Positions 26,873 through 34,756 of a DNA stretch of 36,059 bases are shown in pieces. Position 1 is the first letter of the stretch; every line of letters begins with the position of its first letter. The translations under genes and the position numbers were made by a program. The stretch lies in NCBI GenBank assembly GCA_002382735.1, contig DFZN01000042.1:1-36059 (forward strand), read 5' to 3'. This stretch comes from a bacterium UBP11_UBA4055. GTDB lineage: Bacteria; UBA4055. The notes beneath the pieces were generated by a model. The model did not search any database, had not been told where the DNA came from, and saw only the letters and a list, made by a program, of their open reading frames with translations.

Positions 26873-27502
26873 CTATTCAATTTTCCCGTTCGAGATCTGA
26901 ACTGTACGCACCGATATAACTGACAGAAGATCACTGCTTGACGAAGCGGCAATTACAGTTACATCTCTTTTTCCGATGTCTGTGAAAAGTTCTCTGAACC
27001 GGTCTGTACTTCCTGAACCCAGACCGTTGAAAGGTTCGTCTATAATAAGAACCGACGGGGAATGAAGAAGCCCTGCGAATATCTTTACTGTCTGAAGCTG
27101 ACCGTCAGTAAGTTCGGAGATCTTTAGTCCGTCAAATCTTTTAATATCCCAGAATTCCGAGAACCAGTCCATCTTGATCCTGTACTCCTGCGGATCTGTT
27201 CTGTAATGGCTCAGAAGAAAGCGGGAATTCTCTTTTAGCGTAAGATTCCCGTACAGAATATTTCTGAAAGGCACATAACCCAGTTTCTTTCTGTAAAGTT
27301 TCTTTAACTCCGTGCCTGCAATTTCGACAGAACCCGAATAACTTCCCACAAGGCCCGTGATGATTTTCGTAAAAAGAGTTTTTCCTGATCCTGTGGTCCC
27401 GGAAATACCAAGCGGGTTCCCTGATTCTACATCAAGGTGTCTGCATTCTACGGCAAAACCGTATTTTCTGAATTCCTTTTTGAGATCTCTGATCTTAACC
27501 AT
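26873..27502 (-). CDS. Degenerate ABC transporter ATPase subunit
   Basis: 209 residues, short but complete as an ABC nucleotide-binding domain. Walker A is intact (G35-T-T-G-S-G-K41-T), and Walker B is V-L-I-I-D155-E156-P, keeping the catalytic glutamate. The usual switches are altered: the Q-loop glutamine is phenylalanine (Y-V-P-F79 where Y-V-P-Q is normal), the signature is L-T-D-G-Q (131-135) instead of L-S-G-G-Q, and the H-loop is 'AASSSSDLL' with serine in place of the histidine. ATP binding is probable; normal hydrolysis is doubtful. It overlaps the S4-protein gene upstream by 8 bp and precedes its permease by 3 bp. Confidence 0.85.
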   Translation of the reverse strand: MVKIRDLKKEFRKYGFAVECRHLDVESGNPLGISGTTGSGKTLFTKIITGLVGSYSGSVEIAGTELKKLYRKKLGYVPFRNILYGNLTLKENSRFLLSHYRTDPQEYRIKMDWFSEFWDIKRFDGLKISELTDGQLQTVKIFAGLLHSPSVLIIDEPFNGLGSGSTDRFRELFTDIGKRDVTVIAASSSSDLLSVISVRTVQISNGKIE

Positions 27503-27908
27503 TTGTCATATACTTGTATTTGTTCAGTATCCTCCGGTCCCTTTTTGTAGGTCTTCCCTTCTCCCGGTCATGATCGTTAAGCTTATCCTGTTCGTCAAGG
27601 ATCTTTATGAGTTCATTTGCTTCTGCAGATCTTTTTTCTTCAGGCTCGTGTTTTTTATAAAGCTCCCTCGCCTTTTCCTTTGGAAGAGACCTGTCGGTGA
27701 CCTCAACGACCGTGTATTTCACATAAGCGGAGTTCTGTTTGACGGTGAGAACATCACCGGGAATTACAGCTCTTGAAGGCTTGACTTTTTCTCCGTTTAT
27801 CCTGACTTTTCCCGATTCCACAGCTTCAGCAGCAAGTTCTCTCTGTTTGAAAAAACGGGCCACCTTAAGCCACTTATCTATCCGTACCGCTGTTTTCTCT
27901 TCCATCAT
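27495..27908 (-). CDS. S4-domain RNA-binding protein (Hsp15-like)
   Basis: 137 residues. Residues 8-55 form an S4 fold: 'RIDKWLKVARFFKQRELAAEAVESGKVRINGEKVKPSRAVIPGDVL', matching Hsp15/RqcP-type small proteins that bind stalled or split 50S ribosomes. A basic, charged tail follows (85-137). The TAATG overlap with the M42 gene stop (27910-27906) indicates translational coupling. A role in ribosome rescue/quality control is known for the family and inferred here. Confidence 0.85.
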   Translation of the reverse strand: MMEEKTAVRIDKWLKVARFFKQRELAAEAVESGKVRINGEKVKPSRAVIPGDVLTVKQNSAYVKYTVVEVTDRSLPKEKARELYKKHEPEEKRSAEANELIKILDEQDKLNDHDREKGRPTKRDRRILNKYKYMTNG

Positions 27909-28963
27909 TATTCCAGAGGTTTAAGATTCTCCCTTCCTGTCAGGTCTTTAATGAACCCTGTCAGTATTTCTATCACATTCTCTATCTGATCCAGGCTTAC
28001 CGTCTCGACCGGTGAATGCATATACCTGATCGGCAGGGAAACGAGCGCTATAGGCACGCCAGTGTTCGTGAACCTCATCCTGTCCGCGTCTGTTCCGGTG
28101 ATTCTGGGTACGACCTCTATCTGAACAGGTATCTTTTTCTTTTCCGCCGATTTTTTCAGCATATTGTTTATCTTTACGCTGACAGGTGAACCCACGGCCA
28201 GGAGCGGGCCGCCGTCCACCCTGTAATCGCCGTATTTCGATCTGTTGACCGTCGGATAATCCGTTGCCCATGTGACATCGCAGGCTATGGCAAGATCGGG
28301 ATCAATACCGGCGGCGGCAAAATACGCTCCGCAGAGCCCTATCTCCTCGCTCGTTGTACTTACCGCATAAACTCCGACATTCAGTTTCTGACCTTTGAGC
28401 CTTCTGATAACTTCAGCAACGATGAACGCCCCAGTTTTATCGTCCAGTGCCTTAGAGGATACAAGCCCGTTCTTCAGCTCGGTTATCTCAGATCTGTAAA
28501 CAGCGAAATCTCCTACATTCACATATTTCTGAGCTTCTTTTCTGTTCTTAAACCCGCAGTCTATGAAAAGATCCTCATATTCGAATTTTTCCTTGAGTCC
28601 CCCGTGATGTTCCGCATTGACACCGATCACTCCGTCAATATTTCCCATTTCACCTAATATTTCGACCCTAAGACCGGGAGCTACTTTGTGGCTTATCCCG
28701 CCGACCGGTCCGAAGCTTATAAATCCGTTCCCGTCTATCTGTGTTACTATAAAGCCGATCTCGTCGCAGTGTCCGGCAAGAAGCACCTTGAACTTCGCTT
28801 TCGGGTTAAGTATCGCGATAGCGTTCCCTCCGATATCCGTTTCTACCCTGTCGGCGAACTTTTCCGTATATCCTATCCATTTTTTCTGAATTTTGAATTC
28901 CGATCCTGAAGGTGATGGAGTTCTGAGAAGTTCATAAAGAAATTCTTTCTGTTTCTTATCCAT
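27908..28963 (-). CDS. M42 family aminopeptidase
   Basis: 351 residues, usual length for the M42 (FrvX/endoglucanase M-type) di-metal aminopeptidases. Metal-binding blocks are visible: 'LLAGHCDEIGFIVT' (first histidine), 'SKALDDKTGAFIVA' (bridging Asp), 'STTSEEIGLCGAYFAA' (catalytic/bridging Glu pair), 'AIACDVTWATDYP' (Asp) and 'LPIRYMHSPVETVS' (C-terminal His). These enzymes form tetrahedral dodecamers that trim peptides in the cytoplasm. ATG 28963 has GGAGGG upstream. The first gene of the run M42, S4, ABC, TPR, sprA, xseA. Confidence 0.92.
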   Translation of the reverse strand: MDKKQKEFLYELLRTPSPSGSEFKIQKKWIGYTEKFADRVETDIGGNAIAILNPKAKFKVLLAGHCDEIGFIVTQIDGNGFISFGPVGGISHKVAPGLRVEILGEMGNIDGVIGVNAEHHGGLKEKFEYEDLFIDCGFKNRKEAQKYVNVGDFAVYRSEITELKNGLVSSKALDDKTGAFIVAEVIRRLKGQKLNVGVYAVSTTSEEIGLCGAYFAAAGIDPDLAIACDVTWATDYPTVNRSKYGDYRVDGGPLLAVGSPVSVKINNMLKKSAEKKKIPVQIEVVPRITGTDADRMRFTNTGVPIALVSLPIRYMHSPVETVSLDQIENVIEILTGFIKDLTGRENLKPLE

Positions 28964-28995
28964 TATGCCGCCCTCCGTTAAATTAACAGATATGA

Positions 28996-29025
28996 AATAT
29001 ATTTTAATATCACGATTTCCGCAAA
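28996..29025 (-). promoter_or_regulatory. Promoter of the M42-to-sprA operon
   Basis: On the minus strand, TTTGCG (29025-29020), an 18-nt spacer, then TATATT followed by TC (29001-28994). The leader is about 26 nt. It starts directly after the gdhA terminator and is the only clear promoter between gdhA and xseA, so it may drive the whole run including sprA. Confidence 0.55.
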
Positions 29026-29057
29026 CTAAAAAAGGCTCGAAAACGAGCCTTTTTTAG
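29026..29057 (-). terminator. Rho-independent terminator after gdhA
   Basis: Perfect 14-bp stem ctaaaaaaggctcg (29026-29039) and cgagccttttttag (29044-29057) around a 4-nt loop, 15 bp past the gdhA stop at 29073. Symmetry means it could act on both strands. Confidence 0.92.
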
Positions 29058-29072
29058 TATCGGTCTTTTATC

Positions 29073-30413
29073 CTAGTAACCCTGGTCCATCATAGCGTCC
29101 GCAACTTTTTTGAACCCGGCTATGTTCGAACCTTTTACATAATTTACGAATCCGCCTTTTTCTTTTCCGTATTTTACGCCTGCATCATGTATATTTTTCA
29201 TGATAACTTTCAGTTTTTCGTCAACTTCTTCTTTTGGCCATGAAAGTTTCATTGAGTTCTGGCTCATTTCAAGCCCAGATGTCGCTACTCCGCCTGCATT
29301 TGCGGCTTTTCCCGGAGCAAAAGCGACCTTTGCGTGAATGAAAACCTCAACAGCGTCTGCGGTACAACCCATGTTAGAAGTTTCAACCACATATTTTACG
29401 CCGTTCTTGATCAGAGTTTTTGCGTCGTCGCCGTTGAGTTCGTTCTGAATAGCGCAGGGGAAAGCCATGTCGCATTTAACTTCCCATGGTTTTTTACCTG
29501 CGAAGAACTTTGCGCTTTTGAATTTCTTTGCGTATGGTGCTACGATATCATTGTTTGAAGCCCTGAGTTCAAGAAGGTAATCAAATTTTTCCTGAGTGTT
29601 AACACCGTCAGTGTCGTAAATATATCCGTCCGGTCCGGAAATAGTTACAACTTTTGCTCCGAGCTCAGTTGCCTTTATAACCGTACCCCATGTCACATTG
29701 CCGAAACCCGAGCAGGCCACCACTTTTCCCTTCATCGAATCTTTCTTATATTTGATCATCTCATTTGCGTAATATACTGCTCCGAAACCTGTAGCTTCAG
29801 GTCTGATAAGCGATCCGCCCCAGTTCAAACCTTTTCCTGTAAGAACTCCGGTGTTCTCGTCCCTGAGTCTTTTATACTGTCCGTACATATAACCGATCTC
29901 CCTTCCGCCTACTCCGATATCTCCTGCGGGTACATCCGTCTCCGGTCCAATGTACTTCTGAAGTTCAGTCATGAAAGAACGGCAGAACCTCATTACTTCG
30001 TTGTCTGATTTACCTTTGGGGTTAAAATCCGATCCGCCTTTTCCTCCGCCCATAGGGAGAGTTGTCAGACTGTTCTTGAACATCTGTTCGAAACCGAGGA
30101 ATTTTAGACCTCCCAGTGTTACGCTCGGGTGGAACCTGAGCCCGCCTTTGTAAGGTCCTATTGCGTTGTTGAACTGAACTCTGTATCCCTTGTTAACCTG
30201 GATCTCGCCCTTATCATCTTCCCATTCAACTTTGAACATGAAAACTCTGTCAGGTTCAGTTATTCTGTCAAGGATTTTTCCTTTAAGATAACGAGGGTTC
30301 TCGTTCACCATGTCGATAACAGATTCCACAACTTCTTTAGCAGCCTGAATAAACTCAGGTTGAGCCGGATTCTTTCTCTCAAGTTCAGCCATGAATTCTT
30401 TTAGTTTGTACAT
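29073..30413 (-). CDS. gdhA: Glutamate dehydrogenase (NADP-type, hexameric)
   Basis: 446 residues, the standard length of hexameric NADP-dependent glutamate dehydrogenases (GdhA), which interconvert 2-oxoglutarate plus ammonium and glutamate. Visible blocks include 'KGYRVQFNNAIGPYKGGLRFHPSVTLGGLKFLGFEQMFKNSL', 'PMGGGKGGSDFNPKGKS' with the catalytic lysine, 'DVPAGDIGVGGREIGYMYGQYKRL', 'CSGFGNVTWGTVIKATELGAKVVTISG' (nucleotide-binding) and the C-terminal 'SNMGCTADAVEVF'. ATG 30413 has GGTGAGG upstream. It is monocistronic: an optimal promoter at 30485-30513 and a strong terminator at 29026-29057 bracket it. Coenzyme preference is inferred from length and family. Confidence 0.96.
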   Translation of the reverse strand: MYKLKEFMAELERKNPAQPEFIQAAKEVVESVIDMVNENPRYLKGKILDRITEPDRVFMFKVEWEDDKGEIQVNKGYRVQFNNAIGPYKGGLRFHPSVTLGGLKFLGFEQMFKNSLTTLPMGGGKGGSDFNPKGKSDNEVMRFCRSFMTELQKYIGPETDVPAGDIGVGGREIGYMYGQYKRLRDENTGVLTGKGLNWGGSLIRPEATGFGAVYYANEMIKYKKDSMKGKVVACSGFGNVTWGTVIKATELGAKVVTISGPDGYIYDTDGVNTQEKFDYLLELRASNNDIVAPYAKKFKSAKFFAGKKPWEVKCDMAFPCAIQNELNGDDAKTLIKNGVKYVVETSNMGCTADAVEVFIHAKVAFAPGKAANAGGVATSGLEMSQNSMKLSWPKEEVDEKLKVIMKNIHDAGVKYGKEKGGFVNYVKGSNIAGFKKVADAMMDQGY

Positions 30414-30484
30414 CTTTTCCTCACCTTTTTTAATTTATTTCAAGTGCTGTTACTTTTTTCACAACACTGCTTATTTTTGAACTC

Positions 30485-30513
30485 AATATAAACACCATAT
30501 AATGACCCGTCAA
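30485..30513 (-). promoter_or_regulatory. gdhA promoter
   Basis: On the minus strand, TTGACG (30513-30508), exactly 17 nt, then TATATT (30490-30485). The leader is about 65 nt to the ATG at 30413. It is the best-defined promoter of the window with the one before tRNA-Leu. Confidence 0.72.
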
Positions 30514-30551
30514 GACAAATTTTAAGGATTTTTAAAAGGATAAATCAAAAT

Positions 30552-30577
30552 AAAAAAACGGCAACTCAGCCGTTTTT
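30552..30577 (-). terminator. Terminator after tRNA-Leu
   Basis: aaaaacggc (30554-30562) and gccgttttt (30569-30577) form a 9-bp stem with a 6-nt loop; on the minus strand the stem runs into seven T. It begins 3 bp after the tRNA 3' end. Confidence 0.85.
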
Positions 30578-30579
30578 AG

Positions 30580-30661
30580 TGCGGATAGAGGGATTTGAAC
30601 CCCCACACCAAAAGGCACCAGATCCTAAGTCTGGCGTGTCTGCCAGTTCCACCATACCCGC
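30580..30661 (-). tRNA. tRNA-Leu (anticodon UAG)
   Basis: 82 nt on the minus strand. Acceptor stem GCGGGTA pairs with TATCCGC (one G-T), and the discriminator base is A. The anticodon stem CCAGA/TCTGG encloses CTTAGGA, so the anticodon is TAG. A long variable arm (GCCTTTTGGTGT) marks it as a class II tRNA. T-loop TTCAAAT is standard. CCA is not encoded (the genome has CTA after the discriminator), so it must be added by the nucleotidyltransferase. Confidence 0.95.
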
Positions 30662-30670
30662 AAAACAGGG

Positions 30671-30701
30671 CAAATATATAAACTGACTTGTTGAATGTCA
30701 A
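30671..30701 (-). promoter_or_regulatory. tRNA-Leu promoter
   Basis: On the minus strand, TTGACA (30701-30696), exactly 17 nt, TATATT followed by TG (30678-30671). Transcription would start about 5 nt before the mature tRNA 5' end (30661). It is divergent from the carboxylase promoter at 30728-30756. Confidence 0.72.
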
Positions 30702-30727
30702 GCGATTTTTCGTTAGTATAAAATTGA

Positions 30728-30756
30728 TTGCAATTGATAAAAATATGATTTAAATT
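30728..30756 (+). promoter_or_regulatory. Promoter of the carboxylase operon
   Basis: TTGCAA (30728-30733), 17 nt, TAAATT followed by G (30751-30757). The start would be near 30763, after the ATG at 30760 that opens a longer reading frame. This supports translation from 30808 instead. Confidence 0.5.
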
Positions 30757-30796
30757 GTAATGCTGGGAAGTTGGCAAAGCATACTAAATAAGATCT

Positions 30797-30804
30797 TAGG
30801 AGGT
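30797..30804 (+). promoter_or_regulatory. Ribosome binding site that fixes the carboxyltransferase start
   Basis: TAGGAGGT ends 3 nt before the ATG at 30808. The upstream in-frame ATG at 30760 lacks such a site and lies at or before the predicted transcription start. Confidence 0.8.
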
Positions 30805-30807
30805 ATA

Positions 30808-32346
30808 ATGCTTGAAAAAATAAATCAGCTTTTAACAAAAGCCGTGATCCTTAAGAAAGGGGGAGGCGAGGACAAGCTGATGAAGAGAAAAGAAAAAGGA
30901 CTAATGAGCGCCAGAGAGAGGATAGAACAGCTTCTCGATAAAAATTCTTTTAATGAAATAGATCTTTTTGTTGAGCACCAGGGAAGGGATTTCGGACTGG
31001 ACAAACAGAAGCTTGCCGGTGACGGTGTTATTACCGGATTTGGTAAGATCGACGGAAGGCCCGTCTGCATTTTCGCTCAGGACTTCACGGTCGCCGGCGG
31101 ATCTTTGGGGAGAATGCACGCCGCAAAGATAACAAAAGTAATGGACATCGCTTCAAATATGGGAATTCCCGTCATCGGAATAAATGATTCGGGCGGCGCC
31201 AGGATACAGGAAGGTGTGGATTCGCTTGCCGGATACGGAGAGATATTCTACAGGAACACTATCAACAGCGGAAAAATACCTCAGATATCCGTAATAATGG
31301 GTCCCTGCGCAGGGGGTGCAGTTTATTCTCCGGCCATAACAGACTTCGTTTTCATGGTCGACAAGCTTTCCCAGATGTTCATAACCGGCCCCAAGGTCAT
31401 CGAATCCGTTCTTAGAGAAAAGATCGACCCGGAAAGTCTGGGCGGTGCAAGGGTCCATAATGAGATTACCGGCAATGCGCATTTTTTTGCCGAATCTGAA
31501 CTCGAGGCTCTCGGACAGATAAAAGACCTTCTCAGTTTCATTCCATCGTCTTGGGACAAACCTCTTCCTGAAGCCAAGCCAAAGCCTCCAAAAAGCAGAA
31601 AAAAGATCGAAAATATAATTCCGAACGATAATAAGATGGCTTACGACATGAAAGATCTGATCGGATATATCGTTGACGACTCTTATTTCCTAGAAGTTCA
31701 GAAATATTTCGCTCCAAACATCACCGTAGGATTTGCGAGACTTGACGGTAAACCTGTCGGAATAGTGGCGAACAATCCCAAATATCTTGCGGGTGTACTT
31801 GATGTGGACTCAAGCGATAAAGCAGCAAGGTTCGTCAGGTTCTGCGACTCTTTCGGAATACCGATACTCACACTTGTTGACCTTCCCGGCTATCTGCCCG
31901 GAATAGATCAGGAGCACTACGGAGTCATCAGGCACGGCGCAAAACTTCTTTTCGCTTATTCTGAAGCCACCGTTCCCACGGTAACAGTCATTATCAGAAA
32001 AGCTTACGGCGGCGGTTATATAGCTATGGCCTCGAAACACCTGAGGATCGATTTCGTTTACGCATGGCCTACAGCCGAAATAGCTGTTATGGGACCTGAA
32101 GGAGCCTGCAACATCATTTTTGCAAAAGAAATATCTGAAGCATCAGATCCGGAAAAAGTCAGACAGGCAAAAATAAGCGAGTACAAAGAAAAATACTCAA
32201 ATCCGTATAATGCCGCTTCCAAAGCTTATGTTGACGCCGTGATCACTCCTGAAGAAACGAGAGAAAAGATCATAACTTCTTTCGAAATCGCCAAAACAAA
32301 GCAGATAGTCAAGAAGCACCATAAACATGATTCTATACCTCTATAA
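30808..32346 (+). CDS. Acyl-CoA carboxylase carboxyltransferase subunit (propionyl/methylmalonyl-CoA type)
   Basis: 512 residues from ATG 30808 (MLEKINQLL), the normal size for PccB/MmdA-type carboxyltransferases. The start follows a strong ribosome binding site; a frame open further to 30760 would add 16 residues that the family lacks. Conserved blocks: 'MSARERIEQLLD', 'GGSLGRMHAAKI', 'INDSGGARIQEGVDSL', 'MGPCAGGAVYSPAITDFVFM' (oxyanion/CoA site), 'DLPGYLPGIDQEHYGVIRHGAK' and 'KAYGGGYIAM'. The reaction moves carboxyl between carboxybiotin and propionyl-CoA (or takes it from methylmalonyl-CoA). The next gene supplies the biotin carrier; no biotin carboxylase or membrane decarboxylase subunit is in the window, so carboxylase versus sodium-pumping decarboxylase is open. 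Confidence 0.93.
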   Translation: MLEKINQLLTKAVILKKGGGEDKLMKRKEKGLMSARERIEQLLDKNSFNEIDLFVEHQGRDFGLDKQKLAGDGVITGFGKIDGRPVCIFAQDFTVAGGSLGRMHAAKITKVMDIASNMGIPVIGINDSGGARIQEGVDSLAGYGEIFYRNTINSGKIPQISVIMGPCAGGAVYSPAITDFVFMVDKLSQMFITGPKVIESVLREKIDPESLGGARVHNEITGNAHFFAESELEALGQIKDLLSFIPSSWDKPLPEAKPKPPKSRKKIENIIPNDNKMAYDMKDLIGYIVDDSYFLEVQKYFAPNITVGFARLDGKPVGIVANNPKYLAGVLDVDSSDKAARFVRFCDSFGIPILTLVDLPGYLPGIDQEHYGVIRHGAKLLFAYSEATVPTVTVIIRKAYGGGYIAMASKHLRIDFVYAWPTAEIAVMGPEGACNIIFAKEISEASDPEKVRQAKISEYKEKYSNPYNAASKAYVDAVITPEETREKIITSFEIAKTKQIVKKHHKHDSIPL

Positions 32347-32367
32347 ACGAAACCGGACGGATCAGAA

Positions 32368-32703
32368 ATGGACGAACTTATAATAGACGGCGCAAAATAC
32401 GAAACGAACTTCACGAATAAGTATAAGCTTTTAAAGTCGCTTAAACCACCTAAGCTGAACAAATCCGAGATCAGGGCATTCATTCCCGGCCAGATAACTG
32501 ATATTCCGGCTGTAAAGGGAAAAGTTGTAAGCGCGAACACGAATATAATATCCCTTGAAGCAATGAAGATGATCAACGAGATCGTCCTTGATTTTGATAT
32601 TCAGATCAGCGAGATATATGTGAAGATCGGCGACATTGTCGAGAAAAACCAGATCCTTATAAAATACAGTATTCCGAAAACGCAGAAAAAAAAGAAGAAA
32701 TAA
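32368..32703 (+). CDS. Biotin carboxyl carrier protein
   Basis: 111 residues. The biotinyl domain (about residues 35-103) has the E64-A-M-K67-M biotinylation site ('ISLEAMKMINEI') and 'IPGQITDIPAVKGKVVSANTNI' before it. The C-terminus is a run of lysines. It lies 21 bp after the carboxyltransferase gene and is surely its carrier. The N-terminal 33 residues are not part of the domain; they may dock to the partner. A separate biotin ligase would be needed. Confidence 0.92.
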   Translation: MDELIIDGAKYETNFTNKYKLLKSLKPPKLNKSEIRAFIPGQITDIPAVKGKVVSANTNIISLEAMKMINEIVLDFDIQISEIYVKIGDIVEKNQILIKYSIPKTQKKKKK

Positions 32704-32713
32704 AGCAGTTAAA

Positions 32714-34756
32714 ATGATGGAACTTATGTCCCCGGCCGGCAACAAGGATGCCTTTTTTGCCGCCGTTAAAAGCGGGGCAGATGCAGTTTATCTCGGTCTT
32801 AATATGTTCAATGCGAGGCGTCCCGCAAGGAATTTTAAATTCGATGAGCTTGAGGAAACTGTTGCCTATGCTCATTCAAAGGGAGTCAGGGTTTATATTG
32901 CCCTCAATACTGACCTTAAGTCATCAGAGTTAGCGGACGCTGCGAAGATCCTTATTTTTATAAAAAAGTGCAGGGCCGATGCGGTTATCGTAAAAGATCT
33001 TGCGCTGATCTACCTGATCGGAAAATATTTTGAGCCGCTGGAATTTCACTTGAGCACCCAGTTCGGGATAGCCAACTCGGCGGCAATGTCCGCCGCGGAG
33101 GCTCTCGACGCGTCGAGAGCCGTTCTCGCGCGCGAACTCGACAGTGGCGAGATAAGCGCGCTGGTCAGGCCGTATTTTCCCAAAACCGAGATGTTCGTTC
33201 AGGGATCGATGTGCTTTTCATTTTCCGGAAAATGCTTAATGTCATCTTGGTTCGGGGGAAAATCGGCCAACAGGGGCACATGTCAGGCTCCGTGCCGGTT
33301 CAGGTTCGGCCGTGACGGGTCTGATGATCTTCAGCCTTATTTTTCCATGAAGGACTTAAACCTGTCCGGAAGGCTGAAAGAACTTGAGAAAATCGGTGTA
33401 GCGGCGCTCAAGATAGAAGGAAGGCTGAAGAGCGCGGAATGGGTAGGCGGGATAACCGGATTTTACAGGAGCCTACTGAACGGCACTGAGCATGACGGTG
33501 CTGATCCGTCGCAGTTCACCGGAAGAGAGCAGGGAGAAGGATTTTACGGTTCCTGCGATAACCTTATCACTTCAAGGAATTCGGGAACGGTACAGACAGC
33601 CGTCAAGTCAACTTCGGAAGACAGAAAAGAAAGAATGAACTGGTATGACCTGAAGATCGTCTGCGCCGACAGGGTGAACATTTCAATTTCAACGGTTTAC
33701 GGTGACGATCAGCTTGAAGTCAGGCTTAAAAAGCTTGTTGATGAAAGAAGGGGCGTTTATCTGTCGGAACTGCAAGAGAGACTGAGAGATGTATCCTTCG
33801 GCAATCTGTTCCTCGGCAGGTTCGAGCTCGACACAGATATATTAATCTCAAAGTCCCAGCTTAACAATATTATCTCCGGCCTCGGTTCTCTCATAGCTCC
33901 GATGTGCAGGAAAGAAATAAAATTCTTAAAAAGTATAAAGCTGCCGCATAAACTTGATCATGAATTAAGAAATCCTGAACAGGATCCCAAAAATACTCTC
34001 GATGTGTGCTTTGAGAACGCGAACCTGCTCAGAATAAGTTCAGGCGATATTGAACAGATTATTGATGATGTGAGGGATACCGGGATCAAAAAGGTCATAG
34101 TTACAGTACCGCTTTTAGATCGTGCGGAGATATACAAAAAACTGGCGTCGAAGGTCAGGGTCGAATTGTCGCTTTTCCCGGTCATGTTCGAAAATGAGCT
34201 TCAGGATATGAAAGATCTGATAAAGCTGCTCGAACACACGAACAATATTTCTTATGAGGTCAACGACATCGGCCACCTCGAACTCCTCAAAGGGACATCA
34301 AAAAAGATTGACTGCGGGCACGGGCTTTCGCCTTATAATTTCCTGGCTGTCAAAAAGCTGAAAGAGCTCGGTCTGGCGTCGGCTCACATACCTTTTGAGG
34401 CGGATGCAGAAACTCTCGAAGGTCTGAGATCTTCTCCGCTGCCTCTGAGGATGACGGTATATTCAAGGATGCCTCTTTTCTATTCCAAAGCCGTGTCGGA
34501 GAATTTCAAAGAAGGGGATTCTTTTACCGACAGGCAGGGTTTTAAATTTTATGTAAGAAAATACAAAAGCATCAGCATTTTCACTACGGCTGAGCACTTT
34601 ACCATAGAAGGCACAGACCTGAAGGGCGTAAGGGCTCATGAAATCATAATAGACCTCACCGGAGAAGAGGACATACTGAAAAAATTCAGGGAACTTAAGA
34701 AAGATCCTTCCGCCTTCCCGGGCCGCACATTCAACCTGAACAGAAAATTATTTTGA
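32714..34756 (+). CDS. Peptidase U32 family protein
   Basis: 680 residues, the long form of the U32 family. The N-terminal 'ELMSPAGNKDAFFAAVKSGADAVYLGLNMFNAR' starts a TIM-barrel-like domain. The family signature is at about 159-195: 'EMFVQGSMCFSFSGKCLMSS...NRGTCQAPCR', with C167, C174, C190 and C194, which in several U32 proteins (for example RlhA, TrhP) hold an iron-sulfur cluster for RNA hydroxylation. Others are described as collagenase-like proteases; the RNA-modification role is better supported for most bacterial members. The C-terminal 350 residues carry a second alpha/beta region. It starts 10 bp after the biotin carrier gene and overlaps the radical SAM gene by 4 bp (TTGA). Confidence 0.88.
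   Translation: MMELMSPAGNKDAFFAAVKSGADAVYLGLNMFNARRPARNFKFDELEETVAYAHSKGVRVYIALNTDLKSSELADAAKILIFIKKCRADAVIVKDLALIYLIGKYFEPLEFHLSTQFGIANSAAMSAAEALDASRAVLARELDSGEISALVRPYFPKTEMFVQGSMCFSFSGKCLMSSWFGGKSANRGTCQAPCRFRFGRDGSDDLQPYFSMKDLNLSGRLKELEKIGVAALKIEGRLKSAEWVGGITGFYRSLLNGTEHDGADPSQFTGREQGEGFYGSCDNLITSRNSGTVQTAVKSTSEDRKERMNWYDLKIVCADRVNISISTVYGDDQLEVRLKKLVDERRGVYLSELQERLRDVSFGNLFLGRFELDTDILISKSQLNNIISGLGSLIAPMCRKEIKFLKSIKLPHKLDHELRNPEQDPKNTLDVCFENANLLRISSGDIEQIIDDVRDTGIKKVIVTVPLLDRAEIYKKLASKVRVELSLFPVMFENELQDMKDLIKLLEHTNNISYEVNDIGHLELLKGTSKKIDCGHGLSPYNFLAVKKLKELGLASAHIPFEADAETLEGLRSSPLPLRMTVYSRMPLFYSKAVSENFKEGDSFTDRQGFKFYVRKYKSISIFTTAEHFTIEGTDLKGVRAHEIIIDLTGEEDILKKFRELKKDPSAFPGRTFNLNRKLF

Noticed and set aside
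30760..30807. Upstream ATG extending the carboxyltransferase by 16 residues
   Set aside because: It has no ribosome binding site and lies at the predicted transcription start, while the ATG at 30808 has TAGGAGGT just before it and gives the normal family N-terminus.
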